Shown piece by piece: positions 25,797 to 33,357 of a stretch of 64,000 bases of DNA. The notes under the pieces were generated by a model. It was not told the origin of the DNA. It saw nothing but the letters and a program-made list of their open reading frames with translations, and ran no database searches. Position 1 is the stretch's first letter, and every line of letters starts with the position of its first letter. The stretch comes from DASUPK01 sp963743575. GTDB taxonomy: Bacteria > Actinomycetota > Thermoleophilia > Solirubrobacterales > 70-9. The stretch lies in assembly GCA_963743575.1 (NCBI GenBank), contig CAVUQC010000007.1, positions 1,240,001 through 1,304,000 on the forward strand. Direction: 5' to 3'. The position numbers were made by a program, and so were the translations under genes.

Positions 25797-26249
25797 TCAG
25801 CGAATCGAGACGAGAAGGGTTCCGACGATCAGGGTGGCGATTCCCAGGATCCGGGCGGGCGAGAGCGAGATTTGATCCAGGCCAAGGACGCCGAGCTGGT
25901 CGAGGACCGCAGCGACGATGAGCTGAGCGCAGAGGAAGGCGCCGACCGTCGTTGCCGCCCCCAGATACCTGACCGTGACCAGCGACACGGCGACGAAGAT
26001 CGCGCCGCAAATGCCCCCGGTTAGGTAGATGAGAGGCACATGCCTAATTCGGGCCAGCGATCCGAGATCGCCGAAGGCGACGAAGATCAGGCCGAGGAAG
26101 ACGAAGGAGATGCCCACGCTGAAAAACGCGGCCGCCAGGTCGCTGCTTCTCCGGCCGAGTTCGGCATTGACGGGAGGCTGTATCGCGACCAGGGCGCCCA
26201 TCGCCAAAGTCGCCAGGAGAGCGATGATCGTGGCCAGACTGAGATTCAT
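25797..26249 (-). CDS. DMT-superfamily membrane protein (YdcZ/DUF606-like)
   Basis: The 150-residue product has five hydrophobic segments, with the YdcZ-like N-terminus ATLAMGALVAIQPPVNAELGRR and the internal GGICGAIFVAVSLVTVRYLGAATT. The C-terminus reads ARILGIATLIVGTLLV. Half-size DMT proteins of this type act as homo- or heterodimers; the substrate is unknown. The ATG at 26249 overlaps the end of the TetR gene, so they are co-transcribed and the transporter is probably under that regulator's control. Confidence 0.8.
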   Translation of the reverse strand: MNLSLATIIALLATLAMGALVAIQPPVNAELGRRSSDLAAAFFSVGISFVFLGLIFVAFGDLGSLARIRHVPLIYLTGGICGAIFVAVSLVTVRYLGAATTVGAFLCAQLIVAAVLDQLGVLGLDQISLSPARILGIATLIVGTLLVSIR

Positions 26250-26878
26250 CGTCCATCCGTCAGCATCAGCGTGTTTGCCAAGACCTCCTCGAGCCACCGC
26301 TCGTACTTTTCGCCTGACCAGCCCCGCTCGAGGACCAGGTGGACGTAGTTGTCATTGCTGGTCAGCGTCCAGAGAATGTCGGTTGTTTCATCCAGCCCGA
26401 GATTGCCTTTGAGAAGCCCCTCCGACTCCAGCATTGCTGCGAGCTCGCCCATGCGCTCGTGACGTTCGTCCTGGATCTCTTGCCAAAGCTCAGCCAACTC
26501 CTGATCGGCATCCCCGGCCGCTTGGATGATGCGAGCGACAGGAGCACCGCCTTCACGCGTCTTCCGCACAGAGTGGGCGATCGAGCGCGGTGTGGGAACG
26601 TGGTCCGGACCGCTGAAGCGAGCTTGCGTGTCCCCCTGTGCCTCGGGGTCTGCCGTCCGCCCACTCTGGAAAACCTCAAGCAAGACCCGTCGCTTGGAGC
26701 CAAACACCGCGTAGATGGTCGGCTCAGACACGCCGGCCCGGTCAGCGATCTCCTTCAGGGTCGTCGCTGCATAGCCCTTTTCGAAAAAGAGGTCATGGGC
26801 CGCCCGGATGATCCCGGTTCGGGTGCCCTCGGCCTGCTGCCTGCGAGTCGGGGAGTCGTACGCGCGGCGCGGCTCCGT
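26246..26878 (-). CDS. TetR-family transcriptional regulator (no canonical start codon)
   Basis: A TetR HTH is clear: IIRAAHDLFFEKGYAATTLKEIADRAGVSEPTIYAVFGSKRRVL, with a C-terminal ligand domain to LMLTDGR. The helix-turn-helix precedes the first ATG/GTG/TTG (GTG 26731, inside the recognition helix), so translation must begin upstream. The open frame has no standard start back to the stop at about 26966. The best candidate is ACG at 26878 (would read xEPRRAYDSPT), giving 210 residues; ATA at 26902 is another. A palindrome (26898-26916) just upstream is a likely autoregulatory operator. The gene is divergent from the catabolic operon beginning at 26973. Confidence 0.85.
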   Translation of the reverse strand, partial: TEPRRAYDSPTRRQQAEGTRTGIIRAAHDLFFEKGYAATTLKEIADRAGVSEPTIYAVFGSKRRVLLEVFQSGRTADPEAQGDTQARFSGPDHVPTPRSIAHSVRKTREGGAPVARIIQAAGDADQELAELWQEIQDERHERMGELAAMLESEGLLKGNLGLDETTDILWTLTSNDNYVHLVLERGWSGEKYERWLEEVLANTLMLTDGR

Positions 26879-26897
26879 TCTTTGTGAGCTTGAATTG

Positions 26898-26916
26898 GTT
26901 ATAGTCGTCCTATAAC
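26898..26916. promoter_or_regulatory. Palindromic operator candidate for the TetR regulator
   Basis: GTTATAG (26898-26904), five bases, then CTATAAC (26910-26916) form a perfect 7+7 inverted repeat. It lies between the TetR gene and the divergent operon, 57 bp before the latter's first ATG. TATAGTCG within it recurs at two other island promoters (38414 and 42994). Confidence 0.65.
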
Positions 26917-26972
26917 GTAGCTCAGAACGAACGGTTGCAGCAATATCGGCGGAAACAAGAAGGAGTTAATTG

Positions 26973-27383
26973 ATGGAGTCCTCTGCAGACCTGTCCCAAG
27001 CGTCCACAGACAACTATGTGAGCCAGTATTACACCGAGTCAGCGACCGCCGACAGCTTCGCGCTACTCAAGGAGCACGGCCAGCATCTACTTGACTCGTA
27101 CGTGGCCTCACGCCAGGTCGCCTTCGAGGGCACCGTCGACCAGCCCGGTCATCTCTCGCGCAAGGACCGCGAACTGGTGATCCTCGGCATGGAGATCATG
27201 GCGCGGAAGAACCCCCCGCCGATCTTCCACGCCCAGAAGGCAGTGGAGGCTGGCGCGACGATCGAGGAAATCGTGGACGTAATCGGCCTGTGCATCATCA
27301 TCGGCGGGATGATCACCTACCAAGACGCCGGACAGTTTGTCCTTCGCGAGGCCGTTGAGCACCTGGCCAGCCAGTCCGACTAG
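26973..27383 (+). CDS. Carboxymuconolactone decarboxylase-like (AhpD-fold) protein
   Basis: The 136-residue product starts at ATG 26973 with AAGGAG upstream. The all-helical CMD core is seen in HLSRKDRELVILGMEIMARKN and HAQKAVEAGATIEEIVDVIGL. The CxxC redox pair of peroxidase-type AhpD proteins is absent, so it is more like the decarboxylase/uncharacterised branch. It is the first gene of the plus-strand operon, 40 bp before the aldehyde dehydrogenase gene. Confidence 0.85.
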   Translation: MESSADLSQASTDNYVSQYYTESATADSFALLKEHGQHLLDSYVASRQVAFEGTVDQPGHLSRKDRELVILGMEIMARKNPPPIFHAQKAVEAGATIEEIVDVIGLCIIIGGMITYQDAGQFVLREAVEHLASQSD

Positions 27384-27422
27384 GCAGCGTTCCGTCGGAG
27401 TCGCAACGGGAGCGAGTCACTG

Positions 27423-28838
27423 ATGGCCTACCCGCTCATCATCGGGGGGACGCCGGTGCAGACCGCGGAGACGGCAGGCGTCCTGGACAAATTCAACGGG
27501 ACCGAAATCGGTCAAGTCTCGGTGGCCTCGCAGGAGCACGTCACCCAGGCCGCGGCCGCGGCTGAAGAGACCTTCCTGGCTCAGCAACTCCCGGTTCATG
27601 AGCGCGCCGCGATCCTCGATCGGGCTGCCGAGCTGATCATTGACCGCAGCGACGATCTGCAGGAGACGATGACCGCGGAGACCGGCTTCACCCTTCGCGA
27701 GGCCGAGCTCGACATTAGCCGCACGGTGCAGACGATGCACGCCAGTGCCGAGGAGACGAGGCGCTTGGTCGGCGAGATGATCCCCTTCGCTGGGGCCCCC
27801 GACCAGGAGAACCGTCTCGGCTTCACCCTGCGCGTCCCGATCGGCCCTGTTTGCGCGATCACCCCGTTCAACTCGCCGCTTAACACCGTCGTCCACAAGG
27901 TGGCACCGGCGATCGGAGCGGGGAACCCGGTTGTCTTGAAGCCAGCGTTGATGACCCCGCTCTCAGCCTTCAACCTCTACGAGATTCTGGCCGAGGCCGG
28001 ACTCCCGACTGGGTGGCTGAGCGTTCTCTTTGGGAGCGGTTCCGTCCTGGGGGAGTGGCTGCTCGCGGAGGAACGCCTGCGCTTCTACGCCTTCACCGGA
28101 AGTACCGAAGTCGGTGAGAAGATCCAGGCTGGCCTGGGACTGCGGCGGTCGCAGATGGAACTCGGCGCGGTCTCAGCAACCATTCTCTGTGACGACGCGA
28201 ATGTGGAGGCGGCCATGAAGAAGGTGGCACCCGCCTCTTTCCGCAAGGCTGGCCAGGTCTGTACGTCAGTCCAGCTGCTCCTGGTTCAAAACGAACTCAA
28301 ATCCCAGGTCGAGGACTTACTGCCGGAATTGGCGGCGGCATTTCCGGCTGGCGACCCCCGGGACCCCGACATATCCGTCGGTCCCATGATCTCCGAAGGG
28401 GAAGCCCGTCGGGCCGAGGCTTGGGTCAGCGAGGCCTTGGCGGACGGAGCCGAGGCTCTAACCGACGTTCGTCGCGAGGGCTCGGTGCTCTCGCCTGTTG
28501 TCCTCACCGGGGTCGAGCGAGGGATGAAGGTCGCCGATCAGGAGATCTTTGCTCCGGTGGTCTCCATTCTGGGCGTGGATGGATTGGATGAGGCGATCGA
28601 CTTCGTCAACGAGATGCCATTTGGTCTCACGGCCGGTGTCTTCACCGCTGACTACCACCGGGCGATCGATGCCGCGCAACGGCTTCAAGTTGGGGTGGTT
28701 CAGATCGGCGAATCGTCGAGTAGCCGCGTCGACATCATGCCGTACGGAGGCACCAAGGCCAGCGGTTTCGGGAAGGAAGGGCCGCGCTACGCGATTGAGG
28801 AGATGACCGAGGAACGTCTGGTGGTGCTGAATAGATGA
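27423..28838 (+). CDS. NAD(P)-dependent aldehyde dehydrogenase
   Basis: This 471-residue ALDH-superfamily enzyme oxidises an aldehyde to the acid. Cofactor-binding segments ITPFNSPLNTVVHKVAPAIGAGN and LKPA are visible, with FTGSTEVGEKI, general-base Glu in MELGAVSATI (usually ELGG) and nucleophilic Cys in KAGQVCTSVQ. The C-terminal PYGGTKASGFGKEG is standard. The stop overlaps the next start by four bases. In this cluster its likely substrate is the semialdehyde produced by the class III aminotransferase, or an aldehyde from the adjacent monooxygenase. Confidence 0.94.
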   Translation: MAYPLIIGGTPVQTAETAGVLDKFNGTEIGQVSVASQEHVTQAAAAAEETFLAQQLPVHERAAILDRAAELIIDRSDDLQETMTAETGFTLREAELDISRTVQTMHASAEETRRLVGEMIPFAGAPDQENRLGFTLRVPIGPVCAITPFNSPLNTVVHKVAPAIGAGNPVVLKPALMTPLSAFNLYEILAEAGLPTGWLSVLFGSGSVLGEWLLAEERLRFYAFTGSTEVGEKIQAGLGLRRSQMELGAVSATILCDDANVEAAMKKVAPASFRKAGQVCTSVQLLLVQNELKSQVEDLLPELAAAFPAGDPRDPDISVGPMISEGEARRAEAWVSEALADGAEALTDVRREGSVLSPVVLTGVERGMKVADQEIFAPVVSILGVDGLDEAIDFVNEMPFGLTAGVFTADYHRAIDAAQRLQVGVVQIGESSSSRVDIMPYGGTKASGFGKEGPRYAIEEMTEERLVVLNR

Positions 28839-29830
28839 AGGAGTACGGCGTTCTCTTGCCGCACTTTGGTCGGTATTGCACGACTGAGCGCATGCGCAAA
28901 GCCGGTCCCCTGATTGAGGGGCTTGGTTTTGATTCGGTCTTCGTTCGCGACCACGTCATCCACACAACGCACGGCCACGAAGATCCGAACGCCACGTTCA
29001 TTGACCCCTTTGTCGTCCTTTCAAGCATCGCCGGCACGACCGATCGGCTGAAGCTAGGGTCGGCGATCTTGATCCCCCACCGCCATCCGATCCACGCCGC
29101 TGGGCTGCTCGGTTCCCTGAACTTCATTGCCGGACCTGGACGAGTCATCGCCGGTTGGGGGATAGGCAACTGGGACCGGGAGTTCGAGGCGATCGGCTTG
29201 GGCGAGTGGGACCGCAGGGAAGTCTTGGAGGAGTACGTCGAAATTATGCGCGCCCTCTGGACTGGAAACACAGTGGACCATGCCGGGAAGTTCTTCCAGT
29301 TTCACGAGGTTGACATTCACCCCGTTCCGAATCCCAATAGCCCGATCCCCGTCTGGTACGGCGGTAACAGTGCTGCCGCGGTCCGCCGCTCGGTTGAGTA
29401 CTGCGACGGTTGGATTGCCAGTCGGATCCCGATCAGCAGTTTTGAGCTGCGGATGAAGCGGCTGCGCCGTCTTTCCGGGGAGGCGGACAAATCCTTGCCA
29501 GCGGTCGGTGTCGTTCCGTATGTCGTTCCTGCCCCGAGCGTCGAAGAGGGCGTTAAGCGCCTCAACCTCGATGCCCTGCTCGAGGATCTAAGCGCTCACG
29601 AACCGCCGCCACCCAGCGGGAGCTACAGCTCGTACGAGGATGCGGGCGGCGCTGCGATCGCTGGCCCACCTGATGTGATCGTTGAAGCCGTGCGTCGTTT
29701 CCAGAAGGCCGGAACTGATCACTTCGTCTTCGATCTGCGCCCTTGCCTTGAGGACTGGGAGGAGCGCCTCGCCGACATCGGTGAGAACGTCCTGCCAATG
29801 CTGCGGGAAGGTGACGTGGCCGCCAAATAG
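28835..29830 (+). CDS. LLM-class (luciferase-like) flavin-dependent oxidoreductase
   Basis: The 331-residue TIM-barrel protein is of the bacterial luciferase-like family: YGVLLPHFGRYC at the start, KLGSAILIPHRHPIHAAGLLGSL, GPGRVIAGWGIGNWDREFEA, and IPVWYGGNSAAAVRRSVEYCDGW. These enzymes use FMNH2 for monooxygenation or F420 for hydride transfer; the sequence does not decide between them. The ATGA overlap with the ALDH gene couples the two, suggesting that its product is oxidised by ALDH or that both act on one intermediate. Confidence 0.9.
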   Translation: MKEYGVLLPHFGRYCTTERMRKAGPLIEGLGFDSVFVRDHVIHTTHGHEDPNATFIDPFVVLSSIAGTTDRLKLGSAILIPHRHPIHAAGLLGSLNFIAGPGRVIAGWGIGNWDREFEAIGLGEWDRREVLEEYVEIMRALWTGNTVDHAGKFFQFHEVDIHPVPNPNSPIPVWYGGNSAAAVRRSVEYCDGWIASRIPISSFELRMKRLRRLSGEADKSLPAVGVVPYVVPAPSVEEGVKRLNLDALLEDLSAHEPPPPSGSYSSYEDAGGAAIAGPPDVIVEAVRRFQKAGTDHFVFDLRPCLEDWEERLADIGENVLPMLREGDVAAK

Positions 29831-29880
29831 CGCGGCCGGACCTTGGTGATGCGTGCAATTCGATCCCCGGGGAGCGCGGC

Positions 29881-31731
29881 GTGAGTACGACGGAGCTTTC
29901 GAGCGCAAGCTCAGTCGGGCCTGTGCTGATTGAGCGGTCGGTGCCCGTTCCGATGCGCGACGGGGTGGTACTCGTTGCCGATGTCTATTTGCCAGCGACC
30001 GCCGATGGCAAGCGGACAACCGACGCCCTGCCAACGATCGTCGAGCGAACCCCGTACGACCGTCAGAGGACCGATCTCTACCTGACGGCCTGCTTCTTTG
30101 CCGCGCGGGGCTATGCCTACGTCCTTCAGGATTGCCGTGGGCGCTACGACTCCGGCGGCGATTTCTCGTTCCAGATGAATGCTCTTGAGCATTTGGACGG
30201 CTACGACACGGTGGAGTGGATCGCGGAGCAGGAGTGGTCGGATCGCCAGGTCGCCACCACGGGAATCTCGTTCACCGGTGCGAATCAACAGGCGCTCGCT
30301 ACCGAGCAGCCGCCTCACCTAACGACGCAGGTCATTCTCGACGCCGGCTTCAACTACTGGGCCCAGTCCATCCGCTGCAGCGGCGCTTTCAGCGAAGGAG
30401 TGCATCTGCCCTACGCGATCTGGATGGCTCTCTCCGGATGCGAGGCGCGGGCCGACCCCCTCGTACGTGCGACATTGGCGGATGCCCTCGAGAACATCGA
30501 GGTCTGGCTCGAGCGTCGTCCGCTGAAGCGAGGTGCTTCACCACTTGCTGCGGCGCCCACCTATGAGGCCTGGTACTTCGAGCTGGCGGAGCATGGCGAC
30601 TACGACGGGACCTGGCGTGACGCTCTTCCGAGCTTCGAGGCACACATTGATAGCTATCCGGACATCCCCGTGTGTCTTGTCAGCGGCTGGTACGGCCATC
30701 ACGCCGGCGGCAACTTCGCCAAGCGCGAGGCCCTGGCCAGTCGCAACGAGTCGCTGGTCAAGCTCGTCGTCGGACCCTGGCTGCACACCTTCGACTACAT
30801 GCAGGAGTCGTCCGCTGGGGAAATCGAGCTTGGGAATGCGGCTGCCCGCAACCTGAATGATTTTCGGCTGCGCTGGTTCGATCACTGGCTCAAGGGTCAT
30901 GACACTGGGCTCGAGTCAGAGGCGTCGATCGAGTATTTCGTCATGGGCGGCGGCGACGGTTGCCGACAGCGCGGCAGACTGCGGCACGGGGGGGAGTGGC
31001 GCGAAACAGCGATTTGGCCCCCGCAAGGAGCGACGAGGCACAGGCTTTATCTCCACCCTGAAGGCCGCTTGCGTTCCAGGCCGCCGCACTCAGACGATTC
31101 CTCGACCACGTACACCTTCGACCCCGAGGATCCGGTGCCGACGGTCAGCGGGGCGGTCCAGCCTCCTCTTGGTGAGGAGCGAACGCTGATGTATGCCGGA
31201 GGCTATGACCAGCGTGGCCGCCCGGAGCTTCCGCTTTGCCGAGATGACCTACCCCTGGCCGCCCGGCCCGACGTCTTGGTCTTTCGATCGCCGCCCCTCG
31301 AACAGGACCTGGAGGTGACCGGCCCGCTGGCCTGCCGGCTATGGGTGCGTTCGTCCGCCCGCGACACGGATTTCACCGTCAAGCTGATCGACGAGTACCC
31401 GCCGAACGAGGACTATCCCGCCGGCTTCGCCCTCAACCTGTGCGACACGATCGTCCGCATGCGCTACCGGAACGGCCGGACCTCGGCCGAGCTGATCGAT
31501 CCAGGGCATGTCTACGAGCTCGAGGTTGAGGTGCCGCCGACGAGCAATGTCTTTGGGAAGGGGCACTCCATCCGTCTCGACATCTCGAGCAGCAACGCTC
31601 CGCGCTTTGACGTGAATGACAACACCGGCGGAGAGTTGGCGAGCGCGACGGGCACGGTCATCGCCCGGAACACGATCTACCACAACCGCGAGCGAGCCTC
31701 GCACTTGGACCTGTCAGTCATCGAGAGCTGA
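29881..31731 (+). CDS. CocE/NonD-family hydrolase (X-Pro dipeptidyl-peptidase S15-like)
   Basis: The 616-residue alpha/beta hydrolase starts at GTG 29881. The N-terminal VPMRDGVVLVADVYLP is followed by the S15 RGYAYVLQDCRGRYDSGGDF block. The nucleophile Ser is in GISFTGANQ (about residue 140), and WYGHHAGGN and GPWLHTFDY mark the later catalytic residues. The C-terminal jelly-roll (PrPPC/X-Pro C-term) domain spans about 400-610. Members cleave esters or amides (cocaine, nonactin, proline peptides). In this cluster it may release an acid or amine from an ester or amide precursor. Confidence 0.9.
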   Translation: MSTTELSSASSVGPVLIERSVPVPMRDGVVLVADVYLPATADGKRTTDALPTIVERTPYDRQRTDLYLTACFFAARGYAYVLQDCRGRYDSGGDFSFQMNALEHLDGYDTVEWIAEQEWSDRQVATTGISFTGANQQALATEQPPHLTTQVILDAGFNYWAQSIRCSGAFSEGVHLPYAIWMALSGCEARADPLVRATLADALENIEVWLERRPLKRGASPLAAAPTYEAWYFELAEHGDYDGTWRDALPSFEAHIDSYPDIPVCLVSGWYGHHAGGNFAKREALASRNESLVKLVVGPWLHTFDYMQESSAGEIELGNAAARNLNDFRLRWFDHWLKGHDTGLESEASIEYFVMGGGDGCRQRGRLRHGGEWRETAIWPPQGATRHRLYLHPEGRLRSRPPHSDDSSTTYTFDPEDPVPTVSGAVQPPLGEERTLMYAGGYDQRGRPELPLCRDDLPLAARPDVLVFRSPPLEQDLEVTGPLACRLWVRSSARDTDFTVKLIDEYPPNEDYPAGFALNLCDTIVRMRYRNGRTSAELIDPGHVYELEVEVPPTSNVFGKGHSIRLDISSSNAPRFDVNDNTGGELASATGTVIARNTIYHNRERASHLDLSVIES

Positions 31732-31843
31732 CGCGATGCTGGGCGAAATCGCCACTACACGGGAATTCTCGCGAGATTCTTGGCGCCGACGGCTTCCCGT
31801 CAGGCCTCGGAAGACGAGCCGCGAAGCCTCATTTGATCCATCG

Positions 31844-31861
31844 TGTAAAATACATTCTGTG
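31844..31861 (+). promoter_or_regulatory. Probable promoter and leaderless start of the aminotransferase gene
   Basis: An AT-rich segment (GTGTAAAATACATTCT) lies directly before GTG 31859 in otherwise GC-rich DNA. TAAAAT or TACATT could serve as a -10 box 6-15 bases before the start, implying a very short or absent leader. No Shine-Dalgarno sequence is seen. Confidence 0.4.
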
Positions 31862-33277
31862 CCCAGTACGCGCGGCGCTGCGTCGAGTTCAGCTGGCGTT
31901 CCCGCATCCGACGTAGCCGCCCGCGTTTGGATGCACTTTTCACGCCCTGCCGGCCGGGACGAGGACCCTCCGCCGCTTTTCGTGCGAGGACAAGGTGCCT
32001 GGGTCGAGGATGCGAGCGGCAAACGTTACTTCGATGCCCTTTCGTCCCTCTACTGCGTCAACGCGGGCCACGGACGCCGTGAGATCGCCCAGGCGATGGC
32101 CCGCCAAGCCGAAGAATTGGCTTACTTCTCGATCTGGGGGCAGCTGACTCCCCCGGTGGTGGAATGCGCGGACCGAGTGGTCGAACTCGCTCCGGAGGGC
32201 ATCAATCGAGTCTTCTTCACCAGTGGCGGATCGGAGTCGGTCGACTCAGCTTGGAAGCTCGTTCGTCAATACCACCGGTTGCGCGGCAATGCTGAGAAGT
32301 TGAAGGTGATCGCCCGTCAGGGCGCCTATCACGGAACCTCGCTGGGCGCCCTTTCAATCACCGGCATCCCATCCCTGCGGGAGCCCTTCGAGCCGCTAGT
32401 TCCAGGAGTGCTTCACGCTCCGAAGGTCGACTCCTATCATGCCGACGAGTCACCGCGAGAGCACTCGCTGAGCTGCGCCAAGGCGATCGTCGAGATCATC
32501 GAGCGCGAGGGCCCGGAGACGATCGGGGCGGTCTTCGTCGAGCCGGTTCAAAATGCCGGAGGCTGCCTTGTCGCCGAGCCCGAGTATTTCGCCGAATTAC
32601 GCAAGGCCTGCGATGCCTACGACGTCCTCTTGGTCTCTGATGAGACGATCTGTTCCTGGGGTCGACTTGGGAACTACTTTGGCTGTCAGACCTTGGGGTA
32701 TCAGCCTGACATCATCACGACCGCCAAGGGCCTCACCTCCGCCTACGCGCCCCTGGGAGCAGTCCTAATCGGAGACCACGTTGCTCAGCCGTTCATCGAT
32801 ACGGGCAATCGCTTCGATCACGGTCTTACATTCGGGGGCCATCCGGTAGCAACCGCGGCAGCTGTCGCGAATCTCGACGTCTTCGCCCGTGAGGACCTTT
32901 GCGAGAGAGCTGAGGTCCTGGGAAAGAAGTTCCGAATCGAGCTAGAGGGTCTTCGTGATCTGCCGATCGTCGGCGATGTTCGTGGAATTGGGATGTTCCA
33001 GGCCGTCGAGCTCGTTGCCGACCCAGAGACAAAAGCGCCCCTAGATCCCGCCCAGTCAGCGAGCCTGCAGGCAACGGTGCCCAAGGCACTGTTGGAAGCT
33101 GGAGTCATTTGCCGAGCGTTTCATCGCGGCGCCCCCGTCCTCCAATTCGCTCCGACCCTTGTCTCGACCGAGGAAGAACTGACTGAATTGGTCGCAACCA
33201 TTCGTTCGGTCCTCGTCGACGCGATGGCTGAGTTCGAGTCAACGACGCGCTCGACCAGCGCCGACCCCGCCGTCTAG
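31859..33277 (+). CDS. Class III (omega) aminotransferase
   Basis: The 472-residue PLP enzyme is fold type I class III. Motifs in order: VFFTSGGSESVDSAWKLVRQYH, YHGTSLGALS, FVEPVQNAGG, SDETICSWGRLG, and the PLP lysine in TTAKGLTSAYAPLGA (about residue 285). It is of the beta-alanine/omega-amino acid:pyruvate transaminase type. The start is taken at GTG 31859, where an AT-rich promoter-like segment ends; a start at MHFSRPAG (31931) is also possible. An omega-amino acid released by ring opening (HyuA/HyuB next door) would be a sensible substrate. Confidence 0.92.
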   Translation: MPSTRGAASSSAGVPASDVAARVWMHFSRPAGRDEDPPPLFVRGQGAWVEDASGKRYFDALSSLYCVNAGHGRREIAQAMARQAEELAYFSIWGQLTPPVVECADRVVELAPEGINRVFFTSGGSESVDSAWKLVRQYHRLRGNAEKLKVIARQGAYHGTSLGALSITGIPSLREPFEPLVPGVLHAPKVDSYHADESPREHSLSCAKAIVEIIEREGPETIGAVFVEPVQNAGGCLVAEPEYFAELRKACDAYDVLLVSDETICSWGRLGNYFGCQTLGYQPDIITTAKGLTSAYAPLGAVLIGDHVAQPFIDTGNRFDHGLTFGGHPVATAAAVANLDVFAREDLCERAEVLGKKFRIELEGLRDLPIVGDVRGIGMFQAVELVADPETKAPLDPAQSASLQATVPKALLEAGVICRAFHRGAPVLQFAPTLVSTEEELTELVATIRSVLVDAMAEFESTTRSTSADPAV

Positions 33278-33357
33278 GTGTCGACCCCTGGATGCCATGG
33301 ACAAGGGCCTGTGCAGCCATGTCGCAAACCGGGGTGTGACCTGACCGGAGGGCTGAC

